63,449 nt of DNA from Microcoleus vaginatus WJT46-NPBG5. Its GTDB lineage: Bacteria > Cyanobacteriota > Cyanobacteriia > Cyanobacteriales > Oscillatoriaceae. The notes under the pieces are model-generated. The model was not told the origin of the DNA. It saw only the letters and a list, made by a program, of their open reading frames with translations, and ran no database searches. This document shows positions 8,344 through 17,098 of this stretch, piece after piece. The stretch spans positions 1 through 63,449 of the forward strand of contig JAHHHM010000032.1 in assembly GCA_019359355.1 (NCBI GenBank), read 5' to 3'. Position 1 is the stretch's first letter, and each line of letters opens with the position of its first letter. The translations under genes and the position numbers were made by a program.

Positions 8344-10014
8344 TTACTGAAGGGGATTACGAATATAGCCCCAAATGCCGCCCCGGAAATTGGTTTCAAC
8401 CACTGGATTGGCAGAGGAATCGTATCCTACAGCAGTTTCCCATTTTCCGCCCACATTTACCAGCGCCATGCCATCAGAAAATGAATAAGCATTGTCAAAT
8501 TGTGGCGAGAATACGAATTTGCCGGCTTTATCAATAAAACCGGCTTTATGGCCGATTCTTACCAGTGCCAACCCTTCCGAAAAAGGTTCGGCTACAGCTT
8601 CAGAGGCATTTTCTACGCCATAAAATTGCGGCTGAATCACGAGCTTTCCTGTTTTGTCGATATAACCCCACTTCTTACCCACTCTCGCTGCGGCTAGCCC
8701 TTCTGAAAATGAGCGGGAATCTTCAACTTGTTGGGAAGAAAAGACAAAATTTCCGGTTTTATCAATATAGCCGGTTCCGATATTGGCTAAGCCGTCGGAA
8801 AAAGGATAAGCAAAGCTATAGAGTGGCTCAATAACAAAGTTTCCCGTTTTATCAATATACCCCCACTGGGAAAGAGCGCCTTCTCTTTCAGGAGGTGCGT
8901 AGACGCCGGCTAACCCTTCGGAAAAAGAATAAGCGAGGCTAAATTTGGGCGGAATGACGAGAGTGCCGGTGGTGTTAATATAGCCGTATTTTTCGCCAAT
9001 TTTGACTCGCGCCATCCCATCCGAGAAAGCTTCAGCCGCATCAAATTGCTGCGGAGTGACGAAGTCGCCGGTTTTGTTGATATAACCCCATTTTTCGCCG
9101 ATTTTTACAGGGGCTAACCCATCAACAAAGGAACCAGCGGAAATAAATTTAGGCCAAATGAAGAACTGGTAGAAGTAGTACGTCTGGCCGCCGTCGCTCT
9201 CCCTACCGTAATAACCCCATTTTTCGCCGATTGTGGCCGCCGCTAAGCCCTCAGAAAAAGAATCGGCGTGATCAAACCCGGACTCAATCACAAAATTGCC
9301 GGTTTTCTCGATCAACCTAGAATAGTTGGCAACTTTTACCATTGCTAGCCCTTCCGAAAAGGAAGTAGCCCAATAAAATTGGGGTTGAATCGCAAATACT
9401 TCGCTGCCGGCAACATACTGTTTGGGAGCTGTATTTTTTGGGATATTTATTGCGTTAGAAAGTATCGCATTTAATCCCTGAGAAAGCATCGCGGCGACTT
9501 CCCCTCTCGTTGCATCTTGATTCGGTTTTAGCTGTTTAATATTGGGATAGTTAACAACTAAAAGTCCGGCGGTTGCTGCCGCGACTGCATTGATAGCGTA
9601 GTCGGGAATTTGCATCGCGTCTTCAAAATATCTCTTGAGAATTTCCGAAGGATTTGCAGGGGCGCTATATTTTAGCCCATTTGCTAAGATTACCAATGCT
9701 TGGACTCGCTGCAGTTTTCGCGCCGGCTGAAAGGTGCCATCAGGATAGCCGGTAAAAAATTCTTTTTCATAAGCCGTTTTAACCGCTTCGTAAGCCCAGT
9801 GAGTTGCCGGCAAATCTTTAAAGGTAATAGCGTTGCGTTTTTTTTCTATATCCGGGAACGCTTTGCACATCAAAACAGCAAATTCTGCACGGGTAATTGT
9901 TGCATCGGGGCGAAAACTGCCATCTGGGTAGCCATCAGCTATTTTTAGCGTTTGCAGTTGGGAAATGCAGGCTTGCGCCCAGTGCTTTTCAATGTCAGAA
10001 AAGGAAGATGCCAT
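8344..10014 (-). CDS. SLH-domain and WG-repeat protein
   Basis: A 556-residue protein. The N-terminus holds about three S-layer homology units (FSDIEKHWA near residue 5, FKDLPATHWAYEAV near 65, a third near 135-185). From about residue 195 to the end there are eight or more WG repeats, each with a pattern like FSEGLA...GEKWGYIDKTG. WG repeats form beta-propeller-like or solenoid binding surfaces. SLH domains normally bind peptidoglycan-linked polymers outside the cytoplasm, yet no signal peptide is visible: the start MASSFSDIEKHW goes straight into the SLH domain. It lies inside the methionine-salvage cluster between mtnX and mtnB; the functional link is unclear. Confidence 0.85.
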   Translation of the reverse strand: MASSFSDIEKHWAQACISQLQTLKIADGYPDGSFRPDATITRAEFAVLMCKAFPDIEKKRNAITFKDLPATHWAYEAVKTAYEKEFFTGYPDGTFQPARKLQRVQALVILANGLKYSAPANPSEILKRYFEDAMQIPDYAINAVAAATAGLLVVNYPNIKQLKPNQDATRGEVAAMLSQGLNAILSNAINIPKNTAPKQYVAGSEVFAIQPQFYWATSFSEGLAMVKVANYSRLIEKTGNFVIESGFDHADSFSEGLAAATIGEKWGYYGRESDGGQTYYFYQFFIWPKFISAGSFVDGLAPVKIGEKWGYINKTGDFVTPQQFDAAEAFSDGMARVKIGEKYGYINTTGTLVIPPKFSLAYSFSEGLAGVYAPPEREGALSQWGYIDKTGNFVIEPLYSFAYPFSDGLANIGTGYIDKTGNFVFSSQQVEDSRSFSEGLAAARVGKKWGYIDKTGKLVIQPQFYGVENASEAVAEPFSEGLALVRIGHKAGFIDKAGKFVFSPQFDNAYSFSDGMALVNVGGKWETAVGYDSSANPVVETNFRGGIWGYIRNPLQ

Positions 10015-10080
10015 AAGGTTAGATTAGAAAGTTAAATTTGGCATTTTAGATTAAGGTGATGTCACGACTTTTTCTAAAAC

Positions 10081-10716
10081 TTAAACTTTTTTCCACCGGC
10101 TGCTCAACTGTTTCCGGATATCAACAAAATTATTCCAGGGGATATAAGGCTTTTGCCGATCATCTAGATAGTCTGCAAGACGATCTCGCGCAAAAACCAG
10201 AGATGCTTGCATTGCCATATTTAAATCTGTCACTGAATCTCCAATTGCTACGAATTCATCAGCCTGATATTGCGCCATCACCGGCACCTTTGCCAGCAAC
10301 TCTGTTTCTCCTTCAAAATCTGAGTGGACTTGCAGATATTCACTGCTCGTTTTGACATCTACAGCATAGATGGCATGGATGCGATTTAACAGGGGTTCAA
10401 GTACCGTTTGTACTATCCCCCGCACTCCCCCGGAAACGACGACAAAAGGCACTCCTTCTGCATCGAGAAAATCAAGTAATTCGACTAAACCTGGGCGCAT
10501 TACTTTGGCGCGGGCAAATTCAATAATTTCGGGATATTTTTCTGAGGGAATCGATTCTAAAAGTTGACGCACGCCTTCTCGAAGGGTTAGTCGCAAGGCA
10601 TACATTTCTGGCATGAGTTTGGCGGAAAGTTCGGGGGTAAAGTGTTTGAGCATTCCGACAAAGGTTTCTTCTGCGGTGATGGTGCCGTCAAAGTCACAGA
10701 ATACGATTCGTTTCAT
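10081..10716 (-). CDS. mtnX: HAD-family phosphatase, MtnX-like
   Basis: A 211-residue HAD phosphatase. Motif I is CDFDGTIT with nucleophile Asp8 and acid Asp10; motif II is VVSGG near residue 95; motif IV is GDSVTDL near 158. In salvage pathways using the RuBisCO-like enolase MtnW, MtnX dephosphorylates 2-hydroxy-3-keto-5-methylthiopentenyl-1-phosphate to the acireductone. The position downstream of mtnW and mtnD, on the same strand, supports that role. A phosphoserine phosphatase-like specificity is the alternative by fold alone. Confidence 0.87.
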   Translation of the reverse strand: MKRIVFCDFDGTITAEETFVGMLKHFTPELSAKLMPEMYALRLTLREGVRQLLESIPSEKYPEIIEFARAKVMRPGLVELLDFLDAEGVPFVVVSGGVRGIVQTVLEPLLNRIHAIYAVDVKTSSEYLQVHSDFEGETELLAKVPVMAQYQADEFVAIGDSVTDLNMAMQASLVFARDRLADYLDDRQKPYIPWNNFVDIRKQLSSRWKKV

Positions 10717-10789
10717 TTTTGGGTGGTGGGAAATTTTTTATATGTTGCCACAAATTGAGGGTTAAGGTTAGGAAAATATGGATTTTAAA

Positions 10790-10826
10790 TTAACCGCAGA
10801 TGCACACAGATAAACACAAATGGGTT
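10790..10826. repeat. copy of the dispersed aaccacagatg repeat
   Basis: Reads taaccgcagatgcacacaga followed by taaacacaaatg, matching one arm of the repeat at 155-215. It lies between mtnX and the EEP gene. Confidence 0.5.
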
Positions 10827-10847
10827 ATTCGATGGGTGATTAGGTTT

Positions 10848-11717
10848 TTAGGTTTTGATGGGTGATGATTGCCATAGGATGTTGCCGGTTAAACCGAAAT
10901 GATCGGAAGGAAAGACTTTTAGATGTTTGGGAGAAATAGGTTTTGTTCCTAACATTTGAATGAGTTCTGGTTGCCAACTGAGGGAATCTGAGCGCAGAAA
11001 GATTCGATCAAAGCGGACTTTTCTTTCTTTTCCTTTTCGCTCAAGTCTCATGATATTAATATCGGTATCTTCCGTGTAACCGGCTTCTTCACTTCTCAAA
11101 ACTGCCCACATATCTTGGTATCTGCTATCAATATTATCGTTTTCGCTTTTCCAAGAAGAACAAAAATTAAAATCTCCCATGAGCAAAGCATGAGGCGAAT
11201 CTTGAATGAGGGGAAAAATAAAGGAAAGCTGTTCGGCGCGCAGAGGTGCTGAAGATTTTTGACTTTCTAAATGCACGGTTGCAATTTTTATGGCTTCTCC
11301 ATTTACGCATAATTCAGAGATTAATAGCGTGCGGCTCATGGAGCTAGGCAATTTATAAAAAGATAATCGGCTTATGGGAATTTTAGACAGAAATAACACC
11401 CCGTAGGGATTAACTGTCAATCCTTTAGCGTCAGAAATATAGTAACTATCTCTCACCCATTCTTGCTGTAAAAGAATTTTCAAAAAGCTGGGTGTAACTT
11501 CTTGCAAACTGATGACATCTGCCTTGCAATCATGTACTATTTGTAATAAAGCTTCGCAGCGTTTTTTGCGGTAATATTCTGAAAACCAAACATTATAAGT
11601 AACCAACGTTAACTGAGTAGCAGTAATATTAACGTCGGCATCGCTATCATCCACCCAAGACCGTTTTTTCCGATTAAATTTTTGTGGAGTTAGTTCCTTT
11701 CCCAAACTTAACTTCAT
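10848..11717 (-). CDS. endonuclease/exonuclease/phosphatase (EEP) family protein
   Basis: About 289 residues from the ATG at 11717 (MKLSLGKEL), which lies only four bases past the mtnW stop; longer in-frame starts would overlap mtnW. EEP-fold motifs are present: SLQEV (metal-binding Glu), MGDFNFCS (catalytic Asp and Asn) and PSDHFGL (catalytic His) near the C-terminus. Members cut nucleic acids, phosphoinositides, sphingomyelin or other phosphoesters. There is no signal peptide, so it acts inside the cell. The tight coupling to mtnW suggests co-translation, but no methionine-salvage step is known for this fold; it could be a passenger gene or have an undescribed role. Confidence 0.82.
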   Translation of the reverse strand: MKLSLGKELTPQKFNRKKRSWVDDSDADVNITATQLTLVTYNVWFSEYYRKKRCEALLQIVHDCKADVISLQEVTPSFLKILLQQEWVRDSYYISDAKGLTVNPYGVLFLSKIPISRLSFYKLPSSMSRTLLISELCVNGEAIKIATVHLESQKSSAPLRAEQLSFIFPLIQDSPHALLMGDFNFCSSWKSENDNIDSRYQDMWAVLRSEEAGYTEDTDINIMRLERKGKERKVRFDRIFLRSDSLSWQPELIQMLGTKPISPKHLKVFPSDHFGLTGNILWQSSPIKT

Positions 11718-11721
11718 TCGA

Positions 11722-12882
11722 TCAGGTTGCGCCCCACTTTTCAACGGCACGGCGCAATGGGCCATTTGGTAAAGACTCCAACTCAAAAGCTTTACCGGCA
11801 CCTAACCATTCCAGCGCCTCAAAGAAAGCCTGAACCCCCGCCGCCGCCCCATCTGGGTGATCCATGATCCCCGTACCGGCATTGAGAATCACCTGCTGCC
11901 CGTAATCTGCTACCGCTTTGGGGACAATTCCGGGATGGATGCCGGCAGAGGGAACGGGAAAAACATTGCGATCCCGCAAAATCTCCCGAATTCGGGCTTC
12001 CTCCCCCGCATCAAAGGGCAAACTGCCATAGTGGGCGGGATAGAGCACCGCATCTGCCCCGGCATAAGCCATCAGCGTCCCCAACACCACCGAGTAAGCC
12101 AAGCCGTGTTCAGGGGCGGCACACAGGGCACCGGCAAGGGCTGGATGTACAAAAACCGGCACGTCAATTTCCGGATCAGATGCCAGTTGTTGCAAGACTG
12201 AAAAGCCGTAGGAAAGTACGTTTAGCAGCAGCGCATTCGCACCTTCTGCCACGAGGCGTTTTGCCATTTCTACCGGGTTTTTGCCGGTCACATTCACCGC
12301 ATAAAGCACAGTGCGCCCTGTTTCGCGCTTCACCGCATCCAGCACTTTGCGGCAAGCCTGCAGCCGTTCCAAAGTGGGTGCGCCGGCCAAGTCGCCCATG
12401 ATTTCATCATCTTTAATAATATCGAGACCGGCATCGGCAACTTCTTTTAAAATTGCGGCATGATCTTCAGCCGAAAGCCCTAACGCCGGTTTAAAAATGG
12501 CCATAATTAAAGGCCGATCCGTCACACCCACACGTTCACGAATGCCGGTGATCCCGAATTTGGGAAGCTTGCCATAACCCTCTGGCAGCCGTACCGCCAC
12601 GACTTTTGCCGCACCTGCCATCGAATATTTCCCGAAAATCATTGTCAGCAAACAGGGGATGTCGTTCTCGACATTCGCCACGGGAAAGCGGATCGTCGCT
12701 AAACTGTGCCCAGTCGGTTCGCTGCTAACGGCAACAACTTCAGCTAAATGCGAACGCAGGGACTCCTCACGGTGGGCAAAACGCGCATCCCAAGTGCCGG
12801 CAGTTTGCCCAACTGCAATCATTTTGGCTTGTCGTGAGGCATCGATGCCGGGAGGAAAGCGGTAGTCTACTTCAATCGTCAT
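11722..12882 (-). CDS. mtnW: RuBisCO-like 2,3-diketo-5-methylthiopentyl-1-phosphate enolase
   Basis: A 386-residue form IV RuBisCO-like protein that enolises diketo-methylthiopentyl-1-phosphate in methionine salvage. The carbamylated-lysine and metal site appears as K157-D158-D159-E160 (IIKDDE). The loop-6 region of true RuBisCO is altered, as expected for a protein that cannot fix CO2. The phosphate-binding C-terminal motif NAGTGIMDHP is present. Flanking mtnD upstream and mtnX downstream fix the pathway. The annotated ATG gives the normal N-terminus MTIEVDYRFP. A single gene and not a photosynthetic rbcL. Confidence 0.93.
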   Translation of the reverse strand: MTIEVDYRFPPGIDASRQAKMIAVGQTAGTWDARFAHREESLRSHLAEVVAVSSEPTGHSLATIRFPVANVENDIPCLLTMIFGKYSMAGAAKVVAVRLPEGYGKLPKFGITGIRERVGVTDRPLIMAIFKPALGLSAEDHAAILKEVADAGLDIIKDDEIMGDLAGAPTLERLQACRKVLDAVKRETGRTVLYAVNVTGKNPVEMAKRLVAEGANALLLNVLSYGFSVLQQLASDPEIDVPVFVHPALAGALCAAPEHGLAYSVVLGTLMAYAGADAVLYPAHYGSLPFDAGEEARIREILRDRNVFPVPSAGIHPGIVPKAVADYGQQVILNAGTGIMDHPDGAAAGVQAFFEALEWLGAGKAFELESLPNGPLRRAVEKWGAT

Positions 12883-12939
12883 CGGTCAATTGTCAGGTGT
12901 CAGGTGTGACTGTCTTCGTAATTATGGGATTGATAGGGA

Positions 12940-13497
12940 TTAACTGACAGCCGCCAAAGGACGGAGGCGAATTTCCGTGCCGGTGTACTCAGGCGTCCAT
13001 CCCTCGGTGCCGATGAAGTAGCGCACGGCTTTAATGCGACGCCCTTCTGTGAGATAAAACCAGTGTTCCGTGCCGGCAGGTACGTTGATATACTCTTCAG
13101 GCTGCACGGTTAGTTCCACTTGGCTACCATCTGGGCGCACAAACCCAAACACCCCTTCGCCGGCAATAATGTAGCGCACTTCGTCATCCGCGTGAGTGTG
13201 GCAAGGCTTGAATTTTGACAGCAAGGTGTCAAGATTGGGGATTTCTGGATGCAGTACAATCAGGTCACGAGATTGATAGCCATCGGTGCGTTGAAGTTCC
13301 TCGAAATAGCCATCAAGGTCTTGCAGCAATTGCTCTTTTTCCGCATCACTCAACGCATCTTTAGCAAGCAGGGCGCGAGTTTCGGGATTTTCCCCCACGG
13401 GCCACCGGCTGAGCTTGATATTTAAAGGCGCTAATTCAGCGGTAATCTCAATTAGATCCGTGAGTTGGGTGCCATTTTCAAGTTGTAGAATGGCCAT
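12940..13497 (-). CDS. mtnD: acireductone dioxygenase
   Basis: A 185-residue cupin that oxidises acireductone to the keto-acid precursor of methionine and formate (iron form) or to a side product (nickel form). The metal ligands are His100, His102, Glu106 (HTHADDE) and His145 (TEHWFYL), the complete family set. A strong ribosome-binding site GGAGG lies about 6 bases before the ATG at 13497. It is the first gene of the minus-strand mtn cluster, and a stem-loop sits in its leader at 13527-13542. Name secure from residues and context. Confidence 0.94.
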   Translation of the reverse strand: MAILQLENGTQLTDLIEITAELAPLNIKLSRWPVGENPETRALLAKDALSDAEKEQLLQDLDGYFEELQRTDGYQSRDLIVLHPEIPNLDTLLSKFKPCHTHADDEVRYIIAGEGVFGFVRPDGSQVELTVQPEEYINVPAGTEHWFYLTEGRRIKAVRYFIGTEGWTPEYTGTEIRLRPLAAVS

Positions 13498-13526
13498 AGC
13501 GCACCTCCGGTTAGTTGTGGGGATAA

Positions 13527-13542
13527 GCTCAGTGGGCTGAGC
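13527..13542 (-). promoter_or_regulatory. stem-loop in the mtnD leader
   Basis: gctcag-tggg-ctgagc is a perfect 6-bp stem with a four-base loop, about 30 bases upstream of the mtnD start and 20 bases from its ribosome-binding site. It could influence mtnD translation or RNA stability. I could not match it to a SAM riboswitch consensus. Confidence 0.4.
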
Positions 13543-13979
13543 GGAACACTGATAACTGTATCAAAAATTTCCCTGGTTTATCGAGTTTAGATGCTGTAAT
13601 TGTTGGCCGGCGCTGGGTTTAAATCGAGTGCAGCAACGACCGCTTCACAATTCTTAAGAATATCGATTTTGGACGGTAGCCCTACAGGATGTGGCCGGCA
13701 TTTGTAAAGTCAGCCGCAAACTTGGCCGGCTTGGCAGATGATTTATCAAAGAAACAACCAGGCTCTTGAACAGGATTTTATATAGAATAAAATCAATATC
13801 TTTCAAAAAAAACTTTGATGTAAAGCGGCACAAGATAACTGAAATGAACGTCCTAATGAGCAGCGCTGGGAAAAACAAAGTTTTTTAAGTCTGTTTTTTA
13901 ACAACAGCTTATTTAAAAGCCCGATCTTTTTTCATCCGACAACCGTTACCAAATACCTTTTCAGGAGTGTAATTTTACA
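13543..13979. other. intergenic region upstream of mtnD and the 13980 gene
   Basis: A 437-base divergent intergenic region. It is A/T-rich toward the right end, with several GCCGGC sites on the left. It should hold the promoters of the mtn cluster (minus strand) and of the small gene at 13980, which has aggagtg at ribosome-binding distance. I see no gene in it. Confidence 0.5.
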
Positions 13980-14378
13980 ATGATGCAATCTTTTAAATTA
14001 ATAAAAAAAAGAACGCAAAGCGTCAATAATGATGAAAGCATGATAGTGCTGGGTGTTCATATGTCAGGAGTGATTGGCTGTGACGTAAAACCGCTTCATC
14101 TTCCGCGTTCTGTTGTGGAGAAATACTTTAAGTCGCCGCAAGCTAGAATTGCTATACAAAATTGTATCGCTCAAGCCAAAGATAACCCCTTGCAAGTTTA
14201 CCGACCAAACATTCAAATTCGAGTGCAAGTCACTCCAGGGATTGCACTTGCCATTAAAACCGGCAATATTCAATCGATCTTGGGTCTTCAACAATTTATA
14301 GAAGAGATCAAGAACGAAACCAATTATTTAACCGTAATAGGACGCTCTGCCAAAGAAGATGAACTTTTACAAATTTAA
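13980..14378 (+). CDS. hypothetical small cytoplasmic protein
   Basis: 132 residues, start supported by aggagtg about 13 bases upstream. The protein is mildly basic with mixed alpha/beta character, no membrane span and no obvious catalytic motif. A second ATG follows immediately. No family recognised. It stands alone, divergent from mtnD and convergent with the ZIP-like gene. Confidence 0.6.
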   Translation: MMQSFKLIKKRTQSVNNDESMIVLGVHMSGVIGCDVKPLHLPRSVVEKYFKSPQARIAIQNCIAQAKDNPLQVYRPNIQIRVQVTPGIALAIKTGNIQSILGLQQFIEEIKNETNYLTVIGRSAKEDELLQI

Positions 14379-14465
14379 ATTGGACCCAAGGTTAAGCCCA
14401 ATAAAATGAACTTGTAAAAATTTGATTTAAATAATGCCAATTAACCGCTGAATTCTTAACAGTTG

Positions 14466-15191
14466 TTAACTGAAAACCAGCAACGCCGCATAGGCAACTG
14501 CACCCAAGGCAAAGGCCCAAAACTTGCTTTGACGTTGTTCTGGTAATTCTTCTTTAATGACATTGAGAATAATGCCGCCGGCTAAAAAAGCAAAAAGCAC
14601 CGCCAGTGCAGGTTTGTGAATGGGAATAGCCAGCCCCATGATCCACCCCACAAGAATTGCAGATGCTAACACCCAACGACCCAATTGATCGTAGGTTGAT
14701 TTGTGATGTTGCCGCAGGCTGTGATCGTTCACCAGAAAATGCAAAGCCATTGCCATAAAAAAGAAAAAAAGGCTGAGCCAGCCCGGTTCTTCGCGGTGAA
14801 CAACCAGGTATCCAATTAAAGCGTTATAAGCAGCAAAGGAACCAATATGCAGCCAAAATACTTCTTGACTTGTCACATCTTGGTTTCCTTCTTGCAGATT
14901 CTGCCGGCGTGACACTTTTGCCAGTTGTTCCAACCCGTAAAATACGCCAAATCCTAACAAAGCTATGAGGTAAACATGGTGTTCTAAAAAGCCAAGGATA
15001 AAAATATTTGTCTTCTCAACGGTCTGTTGTCCTTCGCTAAGTTCGGGGAAAATATGAACAAAAACATAAGCCACAGAAGCGCCGCCGGCAAACGAAAGCC
15101 AGCGATGGCGAGGAATGCTATCAAGAAAACGCAGCCGGCCTGAGAAAAGATGCACAATGGCTAGTCCAGCGGCAAAGAGAAAGTAAAGCAT
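14466..15191 (-). CDS. ZIP-like integral membrane protein
   Basis: 241 residues with about seven or eight hydrophobic spans. His and Glu sit inside or next to membrane segments (VHIFPELSEGQ near residue 47, GFLEHHVYL near 68, and NVIKEELPE in the last third), reminiscent of the metal-binding TM4/TM5 residues of ZIP transporters. The conserved HxxxE spacing is not exact, so the substrate (zinc, iron or manganese) is a guess. The gene stands alone on the minus strand. Confidence 0.65.
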   Translation of the reverse strand: MLYFLFAAGLAIVHLFSGRLRFLDSIPRHRWLSFAGGASVAYVFVHIFPELSEGQQTVEKTNIFILGFLEHHVYLIALLGFGVFYGLEQLAKVSRRQNLQEGNQDVTSQEVFWLHIGSFAAYNALIGYLVVHREEPGWLSLFFFFMAMALHFLVNDHSLRQHHKSTYDQLGRWVLASAILVGWIMGLAIPIHKPALAVLFAFLAGGIILNVIKEELPEQRQSKFWAFALGAVAYAALLVFS

Positions 15192-15704
15192 AAATAAAAC
15201 TTTTACTGATACTTATTGAGGCAACGGCGTTATTGTAGCTTGAGCCGCACTCTCAGCATTCAGGTTCTATCCCAATCTCTACAATCTCCACCCCTGTCTG
15301 GCAATAAACTTTTTCCATCTTTAGATAGAGGCGATATTTTAAGAATATCTATCTTAAGATGGATGTAGGTTAATATTTTGTACTAATAAAAGATGATAGC
15401 TTCCTGAATAGGGCCTCGGCAACTGTTGAGTCTTCCCAAGTTTATTTTAGGCGAAAGTTCTGTGAAGTGTTAAGTAACGGCACTGTCCGCTTTTAGAATT
15501 CATCTTCTTCTACTTCAGCGTTACATAGCACTCGATTTTATTTAAAACAGGCAAGGCCATATAATTTTGCTGAGATAGGTTTCAACATAGGATTCAACAA
15601 CAGCAATCAATCACAATCTACACCCAAAGGTAGTTTACCTGTTAGCGATCCCAAGGTTAAGTTTATTAATATCAATGAAAATGAAATTGCTTGAGGACAG
15701 AGAT
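15192..15704. other. intergenic region, no convincing gene
   Basis: A 513-base stretch. It contains a fold-back at about 15345-15362 (atctatcttaagatggat) and promoter-like A/T-rich segments. An open frame of about 57 codons runs from about 15520 to a TGA at 15692, but it has no usable start codon, so I do not call it a gene. Confidence 0.5.
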
Positions 15705-16133
15705 ATGACAATAGAAAAAAAGCCAGTTTCTAAGCATGAAGCTAATGAGAATCCTTTAATCGATAGTCCTTCAACAACCCCCCACTACGATAGAGGACTG
15801 ATCCCGGCTGAAGTCGCAGCACGCGAAGAACGGGAGCATGATACCTTTAGACACACTCCCTCCAAAGAAAACGATCAAACCGCCGCAACCGATGATCAAA
15901 CCGATCCAGAGAGCATCAACACCACCGGCGGCTACTCAGTAGACAAAGAAGGTTTGGTTGATAACTTTGCCATTGAACCGGAAATGTACATTAACGAACC
16001 CGGTGACTTGCGCGAAAAAGAGGAAGCCCTCAAAAGAGAACACGCTCAAGAACTCAAAGACGCCAACCAAGACGAAGATGGAAAGCTGACAATGGATCGC
16101 GATACGCGTCCCAAGGGTCCAGGTCTGATCTAA
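15705..16133 (+). CDS. acidic, disordered hypothetical protein
   Basis: About 142 residues beginning MTIEKKPVSKHE; gaggac at ribosome-binding distance supports this ATG over the one at 15675. The sequence is very rich in Asp, Glu, Asn, Thr and Pro and poor in hydrophobic residues, so most of it should be disordered. It lacks cysteines, signal peptide or membrane span. Such hydrophilic proteins in cyanobacteria are often stress-induced, but that is inference. No family recognised. Confidence 0.65.
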   Translation: MTIEKKPVSKHEANENPLIDSPSTTPHYDRGLIPAEVAAREEREHDTFRHTPSKENDQTAATDDQTDPESINTTGGYSVDKEGLVDNFAIEPEMYINEPGDLREKEEALKREHAQELKDANQDEDGKLTMDRDTRPKGPGLI

Positions 16134-16281
16134 ATTAAAAATTCTGTCTAATACATTTCTCACAATAACGCTATCACCCGCCTAGCATGAAGCTCCAGGT
16201 GGGTGATTCTGTTTGGGCACACTCTGGCACACGATTCGCTTAAGCAGAAATAAAGTCTCTGCTAAGTCTTGCTGATCGGGT

Positions 16282-16881
16282 TTAGCGGTTGGACAAGCTG
16301 ATAGGTTCTTGCGGTAAATAACAAACCAGCAACTTTAGGAAGTAGATAGGAACAAACCACTCCATGCCGGGAACTCTTGCGAGCACGTAGTTGTTCAGCA
16401 CAATGGTGCCCATATACAACAAAATTGATTCTGCACGCTGGAGGGAGAGGGGCGAGAGAAGGATGATGGTTGCCGCGATAATTAGGTAACTGTAGCCAAA
16501 CAAAAAGTATGTCCAATCCCCCCCTATATATAACCAGGCGATGACCGCTGGGTGAAGATGGAATGCAATAAACAAGAAGTGATATTTAAACCCGTGTTCT
16601 GGCTTATGATGCCAATGCTTAGTAGTCTGGGTAACGTTGATTATCGCCCCGCCCACTAGATCGAAAGCAATAATCGCAGCAATAATCAGTTGCACTGCAT
16701 TCCATCCGAGTTCATTTAGAACTGCATAAAGGGGCACGACAACCGCAGCTAGAAGGGAAGGAATTAGCCCTAACAACATCTCTGATACGGGCATCCCAGG
16801 GCCAATAATTAAGTCCCAGATTCCTAGCAGCCGTTGTCTGGGAACCTTCAAGGAATTCATGTCTGTTTTCATTCCACTCAT
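16282..16881 (-). CDS. hypothetical multi-span membrane protein
   Basis: 199 residues with five or six hydrophobic segments. A His-rich stretch between spans (KHWHHKPEHGFKYHF near residues 87-101) and a later HLH could bind metal or haem. No known transporter motif seen. It is alone on the minus strand, with an A/T-rich leader. Function unknown. Confidence 0.6.
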   Translation of the reverse strand: MSGMKTDMNSLKVPRQRLLGIWDLIIGPGMPVSEMLLGLIPSLLAAVVVPLYAVLNELGWNAVQLIIAAIIAFDLVGGAIINVTQTTKHWHHKPEHGFKYHFLFIAFHLHPAVIAWLYIGGDWTYFLFGYSYLIIAATIILLSPLSLQRAESILLYMGTIVLNNYVLARVPGMEWFVPIYFLKLLVCYLPQEPISLSNR

Positions 16882-17098
16882 GGTTTTGTTTATGCTTCTA
16901 AATTTCTCAATTTTAAATAAATTCTGCTAAAGCTCTAGATAAGGGGTTCGCCTCTCAAACTAATTTATTTTGATTTTTTTATTGGGCTAAAGCTGAGCTA
17001 CAAAGCTGTTTTTCATTTTGACTAAAATTTTTTAGAATCTTTCTTTTTAAAGGTCATGCCGGCAATCATTACAAACAGACACTGCCGCGCCCTTCATC

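Noticed and set aside
15520-15694. Open frame of about 57 codons before the 15705 gene
   Set aside because: It has no start codon and overlaps the next gene; probably chance.
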